Shown: piece after piece, positions 38,786 through 50,694 of the stretch
Numbering within the stretch: position 1 is the first letter of the stretch
Layout: every line of letters starts with the position of its first letter
Assembly (NCBI GenBank): GCA_021401465.1
Contig: JADDMT010000074.1
Location: 91,341-155,340, forward strand
DNA length: 64,000 nucleotides
DNA from: Teratosphaeria epicoccoides
Taxonomy: Eukaryota; Ascomycota; Dothideomycetes; Mycosphaerellales; Teratosphaeriaceae
Direction: 5' to 3'
The notes under the pieces: model-generated
Told to the model about the DNA's origin: nothing
The model's database searches: none
What the model saw: only the letters and a program-made list of their open reading frames with translations
Position numbers and translations under genes: made by a program

Positions 38786-41322
38786 GGGCGTGGACGGTAC
38801 CGTACCGCGTGCTCCAGACGCAGCTGGTAGGCTGCGCTCCAGAGCTTCGACGATGCCGATTAGACGTCAGCCTTCAGATCAGGGTCTTGTTGGGCCCAGA
38901 TCTGCGTTTGTGAAAGCCGAGTGTGGAGTGCCACTCTGTTTGTCGTTTGCGCGCGTTTGAGATATAAGCTGGACGAACAAGACAATGGATGGTGTTTCTT
39001 CAGGTCCTTTAAACGAAGACGAAGCGTGCTAACAATGTCTTGTCAAATAAATTCCGATAGCTTAGCGAAAGGAAGGGCGATCATGTCCATGCAGGTGATG
39101 GCCAGACCATGGACGACGTGAGTGATATTGCCGACTAGCTGAGTGATGGTTGCATGCGTTCCTGGTACGCTGCGTTATGTTGATTGGAGGGTATTGCAGG
39201 CGTTCCTGGTACGCTGCGTTATGTTGATTGGAGGGTATTGCAGGTGATGGCCAGACCATATACGACGTGAGCGATATTGCCGAGTGGCTGAGTGATGGTT
39301 GCATGCGTTCCTGGTACGCTGCGTTATGTTGATTGGAGGGTATTGCAGGTGATGGCCAGACCATATACGACGTGAGCGATATTGCCGAGTGCTGAGTGAT
39401 GGTGGCATGCGTTCCTGATATGCTGCGTTACGTTGATTGGGAGGTATTGAATCTTGATATCAAAGACAATTTATTTGTACAGGTGAGCTCGTCTTTCAAA
39501 GGGCTGTGTTCTGAGACAATGTCAGTCAACTTGCAGAATCCATGATCAAGTGTCGTGCACACATGTAAGGCCAGGGACTCGCGATAGTGGTCGCTTGACG
39601 GCCGCCCTGTCGTCATTCGCTCCGGCCTGAAAGAGAGCAGCATTGCTCTTGGGCGGTTCGCAAAGCCACGGACGAACCTAGCCATGCCAGATCGTGACAG
39701 GCCAATGATAGTCTAGGACATCGTGTCGTCAAGGTACTCGGGGTATCTGGAGCTTTTAAGCACAACGCCTCGACGTCCTGACCTTGTTCGCCCAGAGCCA
39801 GGAATGCTGCAACCTTGCAGAGGATCGCCCGACGGTGAGGGAGCGGCGATCCGTTGACATCCGATCTGGGATCACCTGCAGCCTTGCGAAGTATGTCGGA
39901 CGTGGCGCAGCAAAGCCGAGCCTCACGACATGGCCTCGAGTGGGGGACCAAGGACCCAGTGGTACCTCAAACCGCAGCGGCATGGAGTGCGATGTCCATG
40001 CTGGCACGTACACTCGGACGACGCGCCCGCCCGGCCCACCCAGTGAGCTCGAGCGGCAAATGCAGAAGTTGTTGCATGGTGGCGCGTGCTTGGGGCTCAC
40101 ATGGGGAGAAGGAGGTATAGAGATCGTTGGCCGGCACGTATCTACCCCGAATTATCTACCCCAAATTGAATTCGACAGGCTGCCGTGACGCGGGTGCCGT
40201 TATTATCGTTGTAAAATACGCAGGCGCCAAGTGCTCTGTAATGCTTCGGTCAACGAGGCACCGCCTTGATTCCGGAGCCAGTCTTCCGAACCGTTGTTCG
40301 TGCGACTTGACGAGCCGCCATCAACGCCGTGGCGCCATCCGCCGCGTGGCCGACATGTCAGCCAAACCCAGAGCCATGGACGGCGCGCTACACCGCAGTC
40401 AATCACCTCGTGCGTCAGGAACGCGGTCTGATTACAACAAGATATTTACGTGGCATAGAACATGAAGTGCACGGCAATCCACCCCGACGCGCTTGACGTC
40501 GACTCGAAGCGTACACATGTTCTCCTACCACCGCCGCGCTCCGCCTGTGCGAGCAACTCCGACCTGCCACCTCCTCCTCTCCCGCCAGCTTGTCGAGTGC
40601 GGCTGAAAACGGCGTTCAGACGGCCCGCCACAATGCGGCTGCGCTAACAACCATTGCAGGTGCTCGCAAAAGGACATACTCGAGGACCGTGTCAGATCGG
40701 TAATGTCGGTATTATGGATTGCTTCTGGCAATACTCACTGCGGGCTTGCCTTCCAAGTTCAGCATCTGCCGCCGCCGCCCGCCTTGCCGCTTCGTCTTGC
40801 TGCTTTCCACCATGGCTTTGGTGGTCTATTCTGGGCATCAATATCTTCAAAAGCCTCTCTGTGGTCTTGGCCCACGACCGTTACGCATGGACATCCAAAG
40901 ATTCTTGATTCACCAGCCAGTCGTTTTTGACTTGACCGCCCCATTTTCGCCTGAACCTGCAGGTGTAGACAGCCTTGATATCAGGAACTTTCACCTTCTC
41001 CTGGCAGGTGAAGCGAATCCGCAAGGGGTAGACCCATGAGGTGTCATGATCAGGATTCTTGACCGCTAGCCCGAGACTGTGAGTGCTTTACGGCCCAAGA
41101 ACTGCCGGTTGATCCGTGTACCGTTGTCGGTATACTGGTAGTCTTGCATATATTCACCGCGAACAGCAAGCAATCTGCCCTAGAGTCTGCTCCGACTGAG
41201 CGATACTCGTCTCGCCTTGCCAGCGGCACCACAGCGACAGGGACAATGCATAGCAGCCGGCAAGAGTCTTGATCAAAGAGTCCTCACATTGTCACAAGAT
41301 TATAACCCAGCCCAGACAAAGA
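38786..41322. other. Intergenic region with minisatellite (2.5 kb)
   Basis: Divergent intergenic space between the TmpA-like gene and the acyl-CoA ligase. It contains a 105-bp minisatellite at 39,095-39,449. The remainder has short open frames on both strands (for example near 40,719-41,039) without recognisable products; I reject them as genes. Confidence 0.5.
39095..39449. repeat. 105-bp minisatellite, three full copies and one partial
   Basis: Unit 1 39,095-39,199; partial unit 39,200-39,243 (the last 44 bp of a unit); unit 2 39,244-39,348; unit 3 39,349-39,449 (more diverged). Each full unit starts GTGATGGCCAGACCAT and ends GATTGGAGGGTATTGCAG. Copies 1 and 2 differ at only a few bases, so the array is recent. 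It overlaps no convincing gene. Confidence 0.9.
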
Positions 41323-43173
41323 ATGCTTTGCCCTCTGAGAGCGCCGACCAGTACGACAATGTCACTGTTTGACGTCGAGGAACACATCTACCACAATGGC
41401 TGCCCTCGACATATATATTCCATGGCCACGCGATCCACCGAGCGTTTGATCACACATCTTCGAGAAACCGTCAAGCGCTTTGCATTGCATCAGCAACCGT
41501 TTGAACTGCCCTCTCGATTGGCAACGGTCTTCCATCCAGCCCTGGATCACATAACACCGCTCGAGATGAGTACTCCACACGCCGCTGGAACGGCCGTGGA
41601 GAGCGGCATCTTGTCCCACACAAACCTTGTCACCTGGACACTATCGGGGGCATACGACGAGAACAAGGCGGTGTTGATCGATTCGACGGATCTGGGCCGT
41701 TTTGTCTCCCTGAAACGAGCTCGGCAATTGGTCTCTTTGCTGGCTGGCCAGTTCAAACGGGACTCAACAGTCTGCCTTCATCTTGCAAACGACATTACCT
41801 ACCCAATTCTCACTCTGGCCATATTGGCGTCGAGCTGTCGATGGACAGGCACAAACCCTGCCTATACAGCACCCGAGCTGGAGCATCACTTCCGTACATC
41901 AGAGACCGACTATGTCATAACTACCTCAGACCACTTTACCGGTGTGCAACAAGCTGTCAATGCTAGTGGTCGGGCCGTTGAGATCATACTCTTTGCCGAC
42001 ATTCTGTCGGATCTAGCTCCGGGTCTCAGTCCACTCGACACACCACGGTCAGCTTCGTACACTCGAACGTTGAAGGATCTTGTGCGACATAGACAACCTT
42101 GTTGTGTCGCCACTTTGACTCGGGACATCTCGCCGGACTCAACGGCTGTCCTTATGTCGACGTCGGGAACCTCCGGCTCCCCCAAGATCGCAGCGCGATC
42201 TCATCGAGCGTTGATGATGGAACAGCAAGCCATCCAGGACAATGACGGTGCCAAGTCATACGTGATCCGGCGTCTGTTTTGCGTGCCGTGCTTCCACGCT
42301 TTTGCTGCGCCTGAAATGCTCTTCAATGCTCTGCGATTGGGTCACACGAGCTATTTCATGAAACGGTTCGACAGCAGCTTTGCCGAGAAGATTCACGACT
42401 TCCAGATCACGGAGACATTCGGGCCACCACCGATGCTTTCGATGCTCGTCAATGCACCAGAGTCACACTCTTTGTTGCAATCGCTCAGATATATAGCATT
42501 TGGCGGAGCGCTGTTGGTGCCGGAGCTCAGACGGGAGGTGCTGAAGATGTTTCACGAACCACCAAGAATTGTGCCGGTCTACGGCATGACAGAAGGAGGC
42601 TGGTTCACGACGCTCAAATACCCTGATCGAGACGACTCTGGCTCGCTGGGCAGAGCCATACCTGGTTATGAGTTGAAGCTCGATCTCGAGGTGAATGGTG
42701 GCCAAGCCGGAGCGGGCGAAGTCTTGGTCAAAGGGCCGCAGCTCATGAGTGGCTACCTCAACAATCCAATTGCTACCGCCGAGGCTTTGACAAAAGACGG
42801 TTGGCTGCGGACTGGAGACATTGGTTACTTCGAAGGCGGCAGAGTCTATCTCATCGACCGTGCCAAAGATTTGATCAAATGCAACGGATGGCAAATCGCT
42901 CCTGTTGAACTTGAGAACGCTCTGCTCCAGCATCCCGATATAGTCGACGCTGCGGCTTTTGCGGTTGGTCAGGATGTAGATGAGCATCCTATGCTGTGTG
43001 CAGTGACGTCTAGCGACAAGCTTACCACAGACGCAGTCAAGGCTCATCTTCGCGGCAGGTTGACGGGCTACAAAATCAGCAAAAGCGAGATACGCTTCGT
43101 CAAGAGCATACCCAAGTCGGAGGCTGGCAAGATCTTGAAGAAGGTCTTGAGAAGTCAGATGCTAGCCATGTAG
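41323..43173 (+). CDS. AMP-dependent acyl-CoA ligase (4-coumarate-CoA ligase-like)
   Basis: Intronless, 616 aa from the first ATG. ATGs at 41,359, 41,422 and 41,566 are in the same frame, and the last would give a 535-aa protein of normal family length that starts just before the first conserved strand, so the N-terminus is uncertain. Adenylation motifs are all present: MSTSGTSGSPK (A3), VYGMTEGG (A5), GWLRTGDIGYF (A7), IDRAKDLIKCNGWQIAPVELE (A8, acid ligase type) and the catalytic Lys in PKSEAGKILKK (A10). It activates a carboxylic acid as acyl-AMP and transfers it to CoA; aryl or medium-chain acids are usual. No C-terminal peroxisomal SKL is seen. Confidence 0.88.
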   Translation: MLCPLRAPTSTTMSLFDVEEHIYHNGCPRHIYSMATRSTERLITHLRETVKRFALHQQPFELPSRLATVFHPALDHITPLEMSTPHAAGTAVESGILSHTNLVTWTLSGAYDENKAVLIDSTDLGRFVSLKRARQLVSLLAGQFKRDSTVCLHLANDITYPILTLAILASSCRWTGTNPAYTAPELEHHFRTSETDYVITTSDHFTGVQQAVNASGRAVEIILFADILSDLAPGLSPLDTPRSASYTRTLKDLVRHRQPCCVATLTRDISPDSTAVLMSTSGTSGSPKIAARSHRALMMEQQAIQDNDGAKSYVIRRLFCVPCFHAFAAPEMLFNALRLGHTSYFMKRFDSSFAEKIHDFQITETFGPPPMLSMLVNAPESHSLLQSLRYIAFGGALLVPELRREVLKMFHEPPRIVPVYGMTEGGWFTTLKYPDRDDSGSLGRAIPGYELKLDLEVNGGQAGAGEVLVKGPQLMSGYLNNPIATAEALTKDGWLRTGDIGYFEGGRVYLIDRAKDLIKCNGWQIAPVELENALLQHPDIVDAAAFAVGQDVDEHPMLCAVTSSDKLTTDAVKAHLRGRLTGYKISKSEIRFVKSIPKSEAGKILKKVLRSQMLAM

Positions 43174-43782
43174 GGGTATTTCGAGGGCGGTGATTGAGGG
43201 TAAGCACTGCATATCTAATTGAGACAGATGCACAATAAATCGTGGCAGATGGCAGACTCCGGGTCCTCGTTCTAACACTCTTTGTGTACCAGCAGGAACT
43301 CAAGTATACCAGTCTCCTGTCACTGGATACCACACAGCATCAAGACAACTTTCCATTCATTTTCTTCTTTCACCTGGTACTTTCTACTCTTCGCGCGCGA
43401 CTGAGTACCTGCATGCTACCATCTGTATGTGAGGACTGTACAGCGTCAGTCTTGATGTGCATGCAGTATTATCAATCGTTCCTGGCCGTGAGCCTTTTGT
43501 GCCCGTGGAGTCTGCCGCCATTTGCCGCAGTTTGCCGGCAGAGATCCCGCGAAAGCTAGAATAATACATTTAGTGTCGTGCTCAGACATTGGCTCTGTAA
43601 TTGCGAATGAGAGAGACATAAGCTATGGTGTACCTTAGTGAGTACTGCCCAACATTAGTGACAGCAGAAGTTGATTGGTGTACGTCAAAACTTGGCAGCC
43701 CTTCTGTCCTGCAGCAACGTCGTCATCAAGAACAGTCAACAATTCTGAAATCAGCACTTCTACCGTTTAATAATCAGGCAAA
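43174..43782. other. Intergenic region
   Basis: About 600 bp between two plus-strand genes. No feature identified. Confidence 0.6.
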
Positions 43783-45104
43783 ATGCCGGACTCATTGCAG
43801 ATCGCCCTCAAGAATGACAGCGACTTGAGCAACATTCACGCATACATCACAGGTAGGGCTGATGGATGGGAGAGCATGTCTGAGCTGTTAGCTGACTTTA
43901 CACCAAAGGCATAGCGATCCAGCAAGGCGGTCAACGATGTATGCTTAAGGCAAATGGAAAAGACCTATACTTCCCACAAAATCCTCCATCGATTGGCTCA
44001 ACTTTGACTGAAGACTGTGCGATACCGTTGGGAGCACCTGGCGACACCACTACCGTCACGATTCCCCAAATTGCTGGAGGCAGGATTTGGATTGTCGAAG
44101 GCACTCTCACATTTCTGCTCAACCCAGGTCCAGCATTGGTGGAGCCATCGGTGCTGAATCCAAGCGATCCAAACGCCGGTACGAACTTTGGCTTCGCAGA
44201 ATTCACCCTCAACAATGACCAGCTTTACGCCAATATTAGCTACGTAGATCATGCTGCCCGCATCCCGATCGGAATCAGCTTGCAGCAAGCCTCTGGCCAG
44301 GTCCAGCAGGTGTCGGGTATGCCACCGGATGGTCTTGACCGACTCGCGGAAGGCCTGCGACAGCAGGCGCAGAAAGATGGCCGACCATGGGATAAGCTGG
44401 TTGTTGAGCACGACGGTCGCGTCTTGAGGGTGCTCAACGCAACTCATGGCAACGCTGTGGGCGCATCGTTTGATGGGTACTACGAAAGTCACGTCGAAGC
44501 AGTCTGGCAAAAGTACAGCTCTGGTGCATGCATCAAGCTCAACACGCAGGCGGGTCCTGGCATTCTTGAAGGCAAAATCAATGACAAGGGCGAGTTTGTG
44601 ATTGGTAATGAGAGCTTCGGTAAACCCAACAGCGCAGACGTGTTTGGCTGCAATAGTGGACCCTTCACTACTGGCTCGTCACCAGACAGAAACGCCATCA
44701 TCCCTCGCCTCGCGGCCGCGTTTCATCGATCGACACTGTTGGCGACCGAGGATCATCCGTCAGACCCACGCACCTTCTACCTCCAAGATCCAACAAATCA
44801 TTACGCCCGACTTGTGCACGAAGTCAATCTGGATAAGAAAGGCTACGCTTTCGCCTATGATGACGTGCAGCCCGACGGTGGCGAAGACCAGAGTGGGAAA
44901 GTCAACGCTGGAGATCCTACGCTGTTTACTGTCACAGTGGGTGGCAAAAGTGCCGCAGCCAGTGGACAGGCAGCTCCGGCATTCTGCCAGACCTATGATC
45001 GTCCACCGCCTCCAACGCCAGACGGCGTCGCGGATAGCGAAGGCGGCCCAGCTGGAGGATTGAGGAATAGAATGAAAGGCTTCGCTCAGAAAATTTTGAA
45101 GTGA
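43783..45104 (+). CDS. GH64-type beta-1,3-glucanase (thaumatin-like fold)
   Basis: Exons 43,783-43,852 and 43,909-45,104 (56-nt intron, GTAGGG...CAAAG), 421 aa. The splice joins HAYITG to IAIQQGGQR, the family start. The conserved GH64 core follows: LYFPQNPPSIG, CAIPLG, TVTIPQIAGGRIW, LTFLLNPGPALVEPSVLNP, NFGFAEFTLN and LYANISYVD. These enzymes cut beta-1,3-glucan chains, releasing laminaripentaose in bacterial members. There is no signal peptide, so unlike many relatives it appears intracellular unless an N-terminal exon is missing. The C-terminal 60 residues are Pro/Gly-rich and end in a basic amphipathic stretch. Confidence 0.85.
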
Positions 45105-45212
45105 TTGGCTGAGTTTCACTTGGTTGGTACTTTGAGCAGGTAACAGTCCACTGGTCTCGGCACCACTATTAGTGATGCCATATCAAAGCATCTTATCTGG
45201 AATATCAGTACG

Positions 45213-46991
45213 TCATCCTCTCTTTGCTTCAAACTCCTCCAGCCACTCTTTCACAATCCTGATTTCCCACTTGTGAGCCGCTCGGATGAATTGCGGCTCT
45301 GCATCGACATCCAAAATACCATAGCTGTCCCAGTGGTGACCGGCGCCCGTGATTAGCAACTGTGGGTGTTGGTAGGCACTGTCGACGTTCGAGGTCAGCC
45401 TTGTTGAAGCGTCGTCCGAGTGGTAGCAAAGATCCAACCAGACATCTTGGTCGCCATCAATATGCGCCAGACGGACACCACTGACATTGTAGCCGCCGTA
45501 TCGGTTCCAAGATTCCAGATCTGGTGTGGATGGGATAGAGTTGTAGTTGCCCGGCGGGAAAGCCCAGGTGCACCATTGCTGGGTATAATTTAGGGTCAGC
45601 TGACGCGAGATCAGAGATGGTCCGTACGGCCTGGCGACCTGATAGCCACCAGATTCTGTGCAAGTAGTGTATATGTAAGACCTCTCACCGCTGTTCGCAG
45701 GATCAGCCCAGTATGACTCATTTTGCGTGCTAAAGCCACCATTCGTGCTGTTGATTGGACCTGTCGCGAGTGGTAGAATGTGATTTTTGATGTAGTTTGC
45801 GTAGTTGCCTAAATTGGTCCAAGTCTCGCCGTTGGTGTACTTCGAAAGGGCGTAGTCAACCTGCGTAATGTTCTCAGGAGCATTCATGTTGGTGATGTTC
45901 TCGGTAAAGGACCAGAAGTCGTCAGATCCGCTCCCAGTCAACTCGTTGGCCCAGCCTAGCTCCTGCCATGTGTTTGTTGGATAGTCGAAGGGCCCGCCCA
46001 ATGGCCATGCGATAACTTGTGCAAAGTCTGCGCTACCCAAGTCCTCGAGACCGAAGATCGACTTCATTTCGATTATTGCGGACATATGCTGGCTGTCAAA
46101 TATTTGGTCTATCCTGAGTGGGGTCAGTGTGGATAGGTTGCGATAGGGCGGCTCGAAGAACCTACTTGTCGACAATAGCGTTGATGCTACCGACAGCATC
46201 CTGAGGGCCGAACTTCTGAATGGGATCATACCACTCAACGTAAGCCAGCTTTGCTTTCGTGGTCGCGCTCGACCCAATACCACCCCAGAAGACACCGTTG
46301 TCGCCGCCATATTCGTGCAGCGAGTAAGCCGTCTGCGCTCCGGCGAGTGAGCCTCCGTAGAGGATCCAGGGCGTGCTGGGCGCGGCGAGATTGGCATCCA
46401 CTCCCGCGAATGAGGACTCTGTAACATGTGTGGCAAAGTATGCATTGTCCGCGATAGCTAGATGCTCATGAGCCTCGCATCTCAAGGCAGACAAATCACG
46501 ACTCACTCTGTTCTGTTGTCAAAAAGCGCAATTTGTCTGTCGTGCTGGTGTCGAAGGGATAGCTTTTGCCATAATATCTGTTCTCCAAAATTATTCCCAA
46601 GCCGTTCGTCGCTTCAGCAAGAATCTGGATGATGCCTGTCTGGAGATTCGACTCGCGGCTCTCGACACCGGTCTCGCCGCTTATGTATAAGAAGACTGGG
46701 CCTCCAGGCTTGTAGTATGTGTGATCGAAGACATATCTTTGCTTGAACGTATCATTGGTATGAGGCACATAACGCGAGCTGTTCGGAAAATGGTCAATCT
46801 GATCACACATGAGCTTGACTATTGCTTGATCGATGCTCGTCCTAGCGCACCAGCTGATCGAATTCGTAGACGGTGTAGTTGATCTTTCTCCTGGCATCAA
46901 TAGCAGTAAGGTTCGCAGCGGCTCGGCGGGTATGGTAAGCATTAGCCAGAGGAGCAATGACGGCAAGGCAGGATAAGAAAAGGCAGCGCAT
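45213..46991 (-). CDS. Secreted serine peptidase, family S28
   Basis: Four exons on the complement, 541 aa: 46991-46851, 46798-46507, 46457-46166, 46113-45213, introns 49-52 nt. The signal peptide is MRCLFLSCLAVIAPLANA. S28 signatures follow: IDHFPNSS, PGGPVFLYISGETG, ILENRYYGKSYPF and the nucleophile Ser181 in YGGSLAGAQTAY. The catalytic Asp and His lie near the C-terminus: VRLAHIDGDQDVW, and ITGAGHHWDSYG. S28 enzymes (lysosomal Pro-X carboxypeptidase and dipeptidyl peptidase II relatives) cleave after proline; fungal members are acid prolyl peptidases used on Pro-rich proteins. Several NxT/S sites fit secretion. It ends 109 bp from the convergent GH64 gene and is divergent from the GH2 gene. 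Confidence 0.92.
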
Positions 46992-47363
46992 GATGAACTC
47001 GTTCAATCTGTTTCAAACGGCAGAGGGAAGGTGTGTGAGGAGAGGGTGGAAGCTGTGCGGGTACGATATGATCATAGCGGCTTGTGGGCTGTCTGAGTCT
47101 TGATAATGCATGTGATTGGTTTGCCATATCTCGATGCTGCGGCGTATCTATTACTCGATCGGGCAGCTGTGGAGAGCGTGGAGGGCGGTTGGGATTGAAG
47201 AAGTGTGCACGCCCATACGCCGAGAGACATGAATCATGCCGCAATGCGCACGCCATCGAGCGTCGAGCGGGGACTAGGGAGTACATGTACGAAAAAACAC
47301 ATCTCGACTGTACTGTTCAGCGAGGAACGCTACTGGCATCCTGGCTTCGTAGCCCCACTCACG
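46992..47363. promoter_or_regulatory. Divergent promoter region, S28 peptidase / GH2 galactosidase
   Basis: 372 bp between the start codons (371 if the GH2 start at 47,364 is right; shorter if 47,229 or 47,244 is used). The spacing would permit shared regulation. No clear TATA or inverted-repeat operator was identified. Confidence 0.4.
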
Positions 47364-50300
47364 ATGGCTGCCGTCTTCCGCCAAGCAATGGACGTCTTTT
47401 CCAGACCGACCGCAGATCATAAAGATGAAAGCCAGAGCACCAATAGTAAAGCTGGCACTATCCCACCACATCTCCCGGATTGGGCAAACCTGCAGGTCCT
47501 GCATCGCAACACTCTACCTCCCCACTCAAACTTCGTGCTGTACAGCAGTCGAGAAGATGCTCTGGCACAAGACATCAGCAAGGCCAAGGTGCACACGCTG
47601 TCCGGCAAATGGAAGTTTCACCTTGCTCACAGCCCGCTCGAAGCGCCTTCAGGTTTCGAACGGCAGGCGTTCGATAGCTCAACATGGAGTCACATCAACG
47701 TTCCGGGCATGTGGCAGCTGCAAGGATTCGGCAAAGGTCCACATTATACTAATATCGTATATCCCTTCCACATCAACCCACCCTATCCGCCCTTCACCGA
47801 GAATGAGTGCGGCTCGTACCTCACTGAATTCACCGTGCCAAAAGATCTTCGGAATCATCAACTCCGTCTGCGCTTTGAAGGCGTGGACTCTTCCTTTCAC
47901 GTCTGGGTCAATGGCACTGAAATTGGCTACAGTCAGGGGTCGCGAAATCCTTCTGAGTTTGACATCACCAAGCACGTCAATGTTTCTGAACGAAATGTCC
48001 TGGCTGTGAGGGTATATCAATTCTGCGATGGCTCTTATATTGAAGATCAGGTGAGGGATATGGCCTAGATCGTCCACAAAAGCTTACGTGTGCAGGATCA
48101 ATGGTGGTTGAGTGGTATCTTCCGAGATGTCTAGTAAGTCAAGGTCGAGCGGACCTGTCTGCCAAATGCAGGGCCATGAGCGTTTTCATCCAGCCCTTGG
48201 TGAAGATATACTAACCACGTGCATGTTTCTAGTCTCATCGGCTTTCCGACGGAGGTCCACTTTGAAGATCTTGCCATCAAGACCGTATTCGATGCCGACT
48301 ACAAGGACGCCACACTCGAGATCAGTCCAAAGATATCCGCATCGGCGGATGTTCTGTTCGAGCTTTTCGATGCGGAACAGACTGCAGTATGGCAGAGCTC
48401 ACATGAAGTCGGTGAACAGGCAGAGCCAATCCGCACAACCGTTCGTCAGCCAACACATTGGACGGCAGAGACACCATATTTGTACACCCTCATACTTTCC
48501 ATGGGCGACACCCAATTCTTGAGCCAACGTGTTGGTTTCCGTCAAATCGAGATCAAAGATGGACTGATCCAAGTCAACGGCAAACGTGTCGTCTTCAAAG
48601 GTGCAAACAGGCACGAACACCATCCTGAATCCGGCCGCACAGTCCCTCTTGAATTCCTCAAACACGACCTCAACCTGATGAAGCAGCACAACATCAATGC
48701 CATACGCACATGCCATCAAATAAATGATCCAAGGCTGTACGATCTGGCAGACGAAATGGGCTTTTGGATCATGGATGAGGCGGACCTCGAGTGTCATGGG
48801 TTCGCGATGGCCGGTAACAGCGAACAATGGGCGAGCGATAATCCGGACTGGGAAGCGGCATATGTGGATCGCGCAAAACAGCTCGTGGCCCGAGACAAGC
48901 TACACCCGAGCGTTGTCTTCTGGAGTCTAGGCAATGAATCCTTCTATGGCCGCAATCACACTGCGATGGTTGACTACATCAGATCTGTGGATACGACGAG
49001 ACTAATTCACTACGAACCTGACTACAATGCCAACTTTGTTGACATTTACTCTCGGATGTACTCTTCCGTCGACGACATTATCAGATTTGCCACTGATGAC
49101 TCGACCAAAGGAAAGCCGCTCGTGCTATGCGAGTACATACATGCCATGGGCACTGGTCCAGGAAACATCAAAGAGTATGTCGACGCATTCTACAAGTATT
49201 CGCGCCTTCAAGGCGGCTGGGTATGGGAGTGGGCAAATCATGGTCTGCTCACCAAGACCAAGGACGGCACGCCATACTATGGATATGGAGGGGACTTTGG
49301 AGACGTCCCGAATGACGGCAACTTTGTCATGGATGGTGTCTTACAGTCCGACCACACACCCAACAGTGGTTTGATCGAGTACAAGAAGGCGTTGGAGCCG
49401 GTTCAGCTCGTATCTTACGCAAAAAAGACCGCCACGTTCGTCAACAGACAAGACTTTGCAACGCTTGATCATCTTGTATGCACCTGGAAGCTCGTCTCGT
49501 CGAGTGGGTTCAGCAAACAGGGCGGGCATATTGAATTGGTAGAAGGCATACAGGCGGGAGCAGCGTTCGAAGTGAATTTACCAGACGTGAAAGTCGATGA
49601 TGATGCAGAGGTACTGCTTCAGATAAGCTTCGGACTGAAGCAAAAGACTGTCTGGGCGGATGCTGGATACGAGCTTGCTTGGGCTCAGATTCCACTAAGC
49701 GATTTCACTCAAATCCCACCACCATTTGACACCGGAAGGGAGACTGTGTACATCCGTCCGGCAGCAACAATACTGACCATCACCACCGGCAGCACTTCAT
49801 GGACCATCGATGCAGTCCGCGGCACTCTCGCGGCGTGGAGGAAAGCTGGTAAGGACTTGATCACCCAACCTCTGGAGCCGAGCTTCTACCGTGCGGTGAC
49901 CAATAACGACGCGTCGGGCGATGGACGCGGATGGAATGATTCGCAGCTCCACCTTGCTCGTATCGACACGCGGGAAGTCGAGTGGCGTGTCGATGGCACC
50001 GCCAAAGCCGTCGTGATTGTCAAGCAGGCTCTGACACCGCCGGTGTATTCTTGGTGCATAGAGCTCGTGACGACGTACACCTTCTCCTCAAGTGGCGCGG
50101 TCAAGATCTATGTCCAAGGCACGCCTCGCAGTGGCGAGCACGGGGGCGATCCACCAGCAACGCTGCCGCGTGTGGGTGTTACTTTCGGTCTGCCGAAGAG
50201 TTTTCAGCGAGTCTCATGGTTCGGACGCGGACCCGGGGAGGGCTATCGGGACATGAAGCTTTCGCAGAAGGTGGATCACCACTCCGTGAGCAGTGTTGAC

Positions 50301-50645
50301 GAGCTATGGGCCGGTCCAGATTTCCCACAGGAATGCTCCAATCGCACGGACGTCCGAACGTTGAAGCTAAGCGATGGAAAGGGTGTGGAGTTGACGGCGC
50401 AGTTTTTCGATGCGGAGAGAGCAGGAGAGAGGAAGCTGTTTAATTTCATGGCTTGTCATTATGATGTCAAAGATATTGACGAGGCAAGGCACCCATACGA
50501 GCTCGACGAGAAGAAACGCGAAGATGTGATACTGCGGCTAGACGCGGAGCATCATGGGCTGGGAAGTGCGAGCTGTGGTCCGAAAACGATGGACAAGTAT
50601 GCGTTGAAGACGGAGGCTTTCGCATTTGGTATCTTACTGCACTGA
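47364..50645 (+). CDS. Beta-galactosidase, GH2 (LacZ-like)
   Basis: Exons 47,364-48,050, 48,096-48,133 (38 nt) and 48,233-50,645, 1,045 aa. The first intron is GTGAGG...GTGCAG; the second (GTAAGT...TTCTAG) has a perfect TACTAAC branch site. Joins give YIEDQ|DQWWLSGIFRDVY|LIGFP, standard LacZ sequence. The start at 47,364 was preferred over 47,229 or 47,244 because PHLPDWANLQVLHRN lies at the usual distance. The N-terminal sugar-binding domain (VPGMWQLQGFG, PHYTNIVYPF), central TIM barrel and C-terminal Bgal small chain are all present. The acid/base is Glu477 in SLGNESFYG and the nucleophile is Glu542 in LCEYIHAMG. No signal peptide, so cytosolic hydrolysis of imported beta-galactosides is expected. 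Confidence 0.93.
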
Positions 50646-50694
50646 CTGACTTTCCGCTGGGTATCATCTTGCCGGTGTCACACTGGCATCCATA

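Noticed and set aside
40462..41039. Overlapping short ORFs, including one with a hydrophobic start (MLLAILTAGL)
   Set aside because: Proline/arginine-rich chance translations in several frames at once, no motif and no splice structure.
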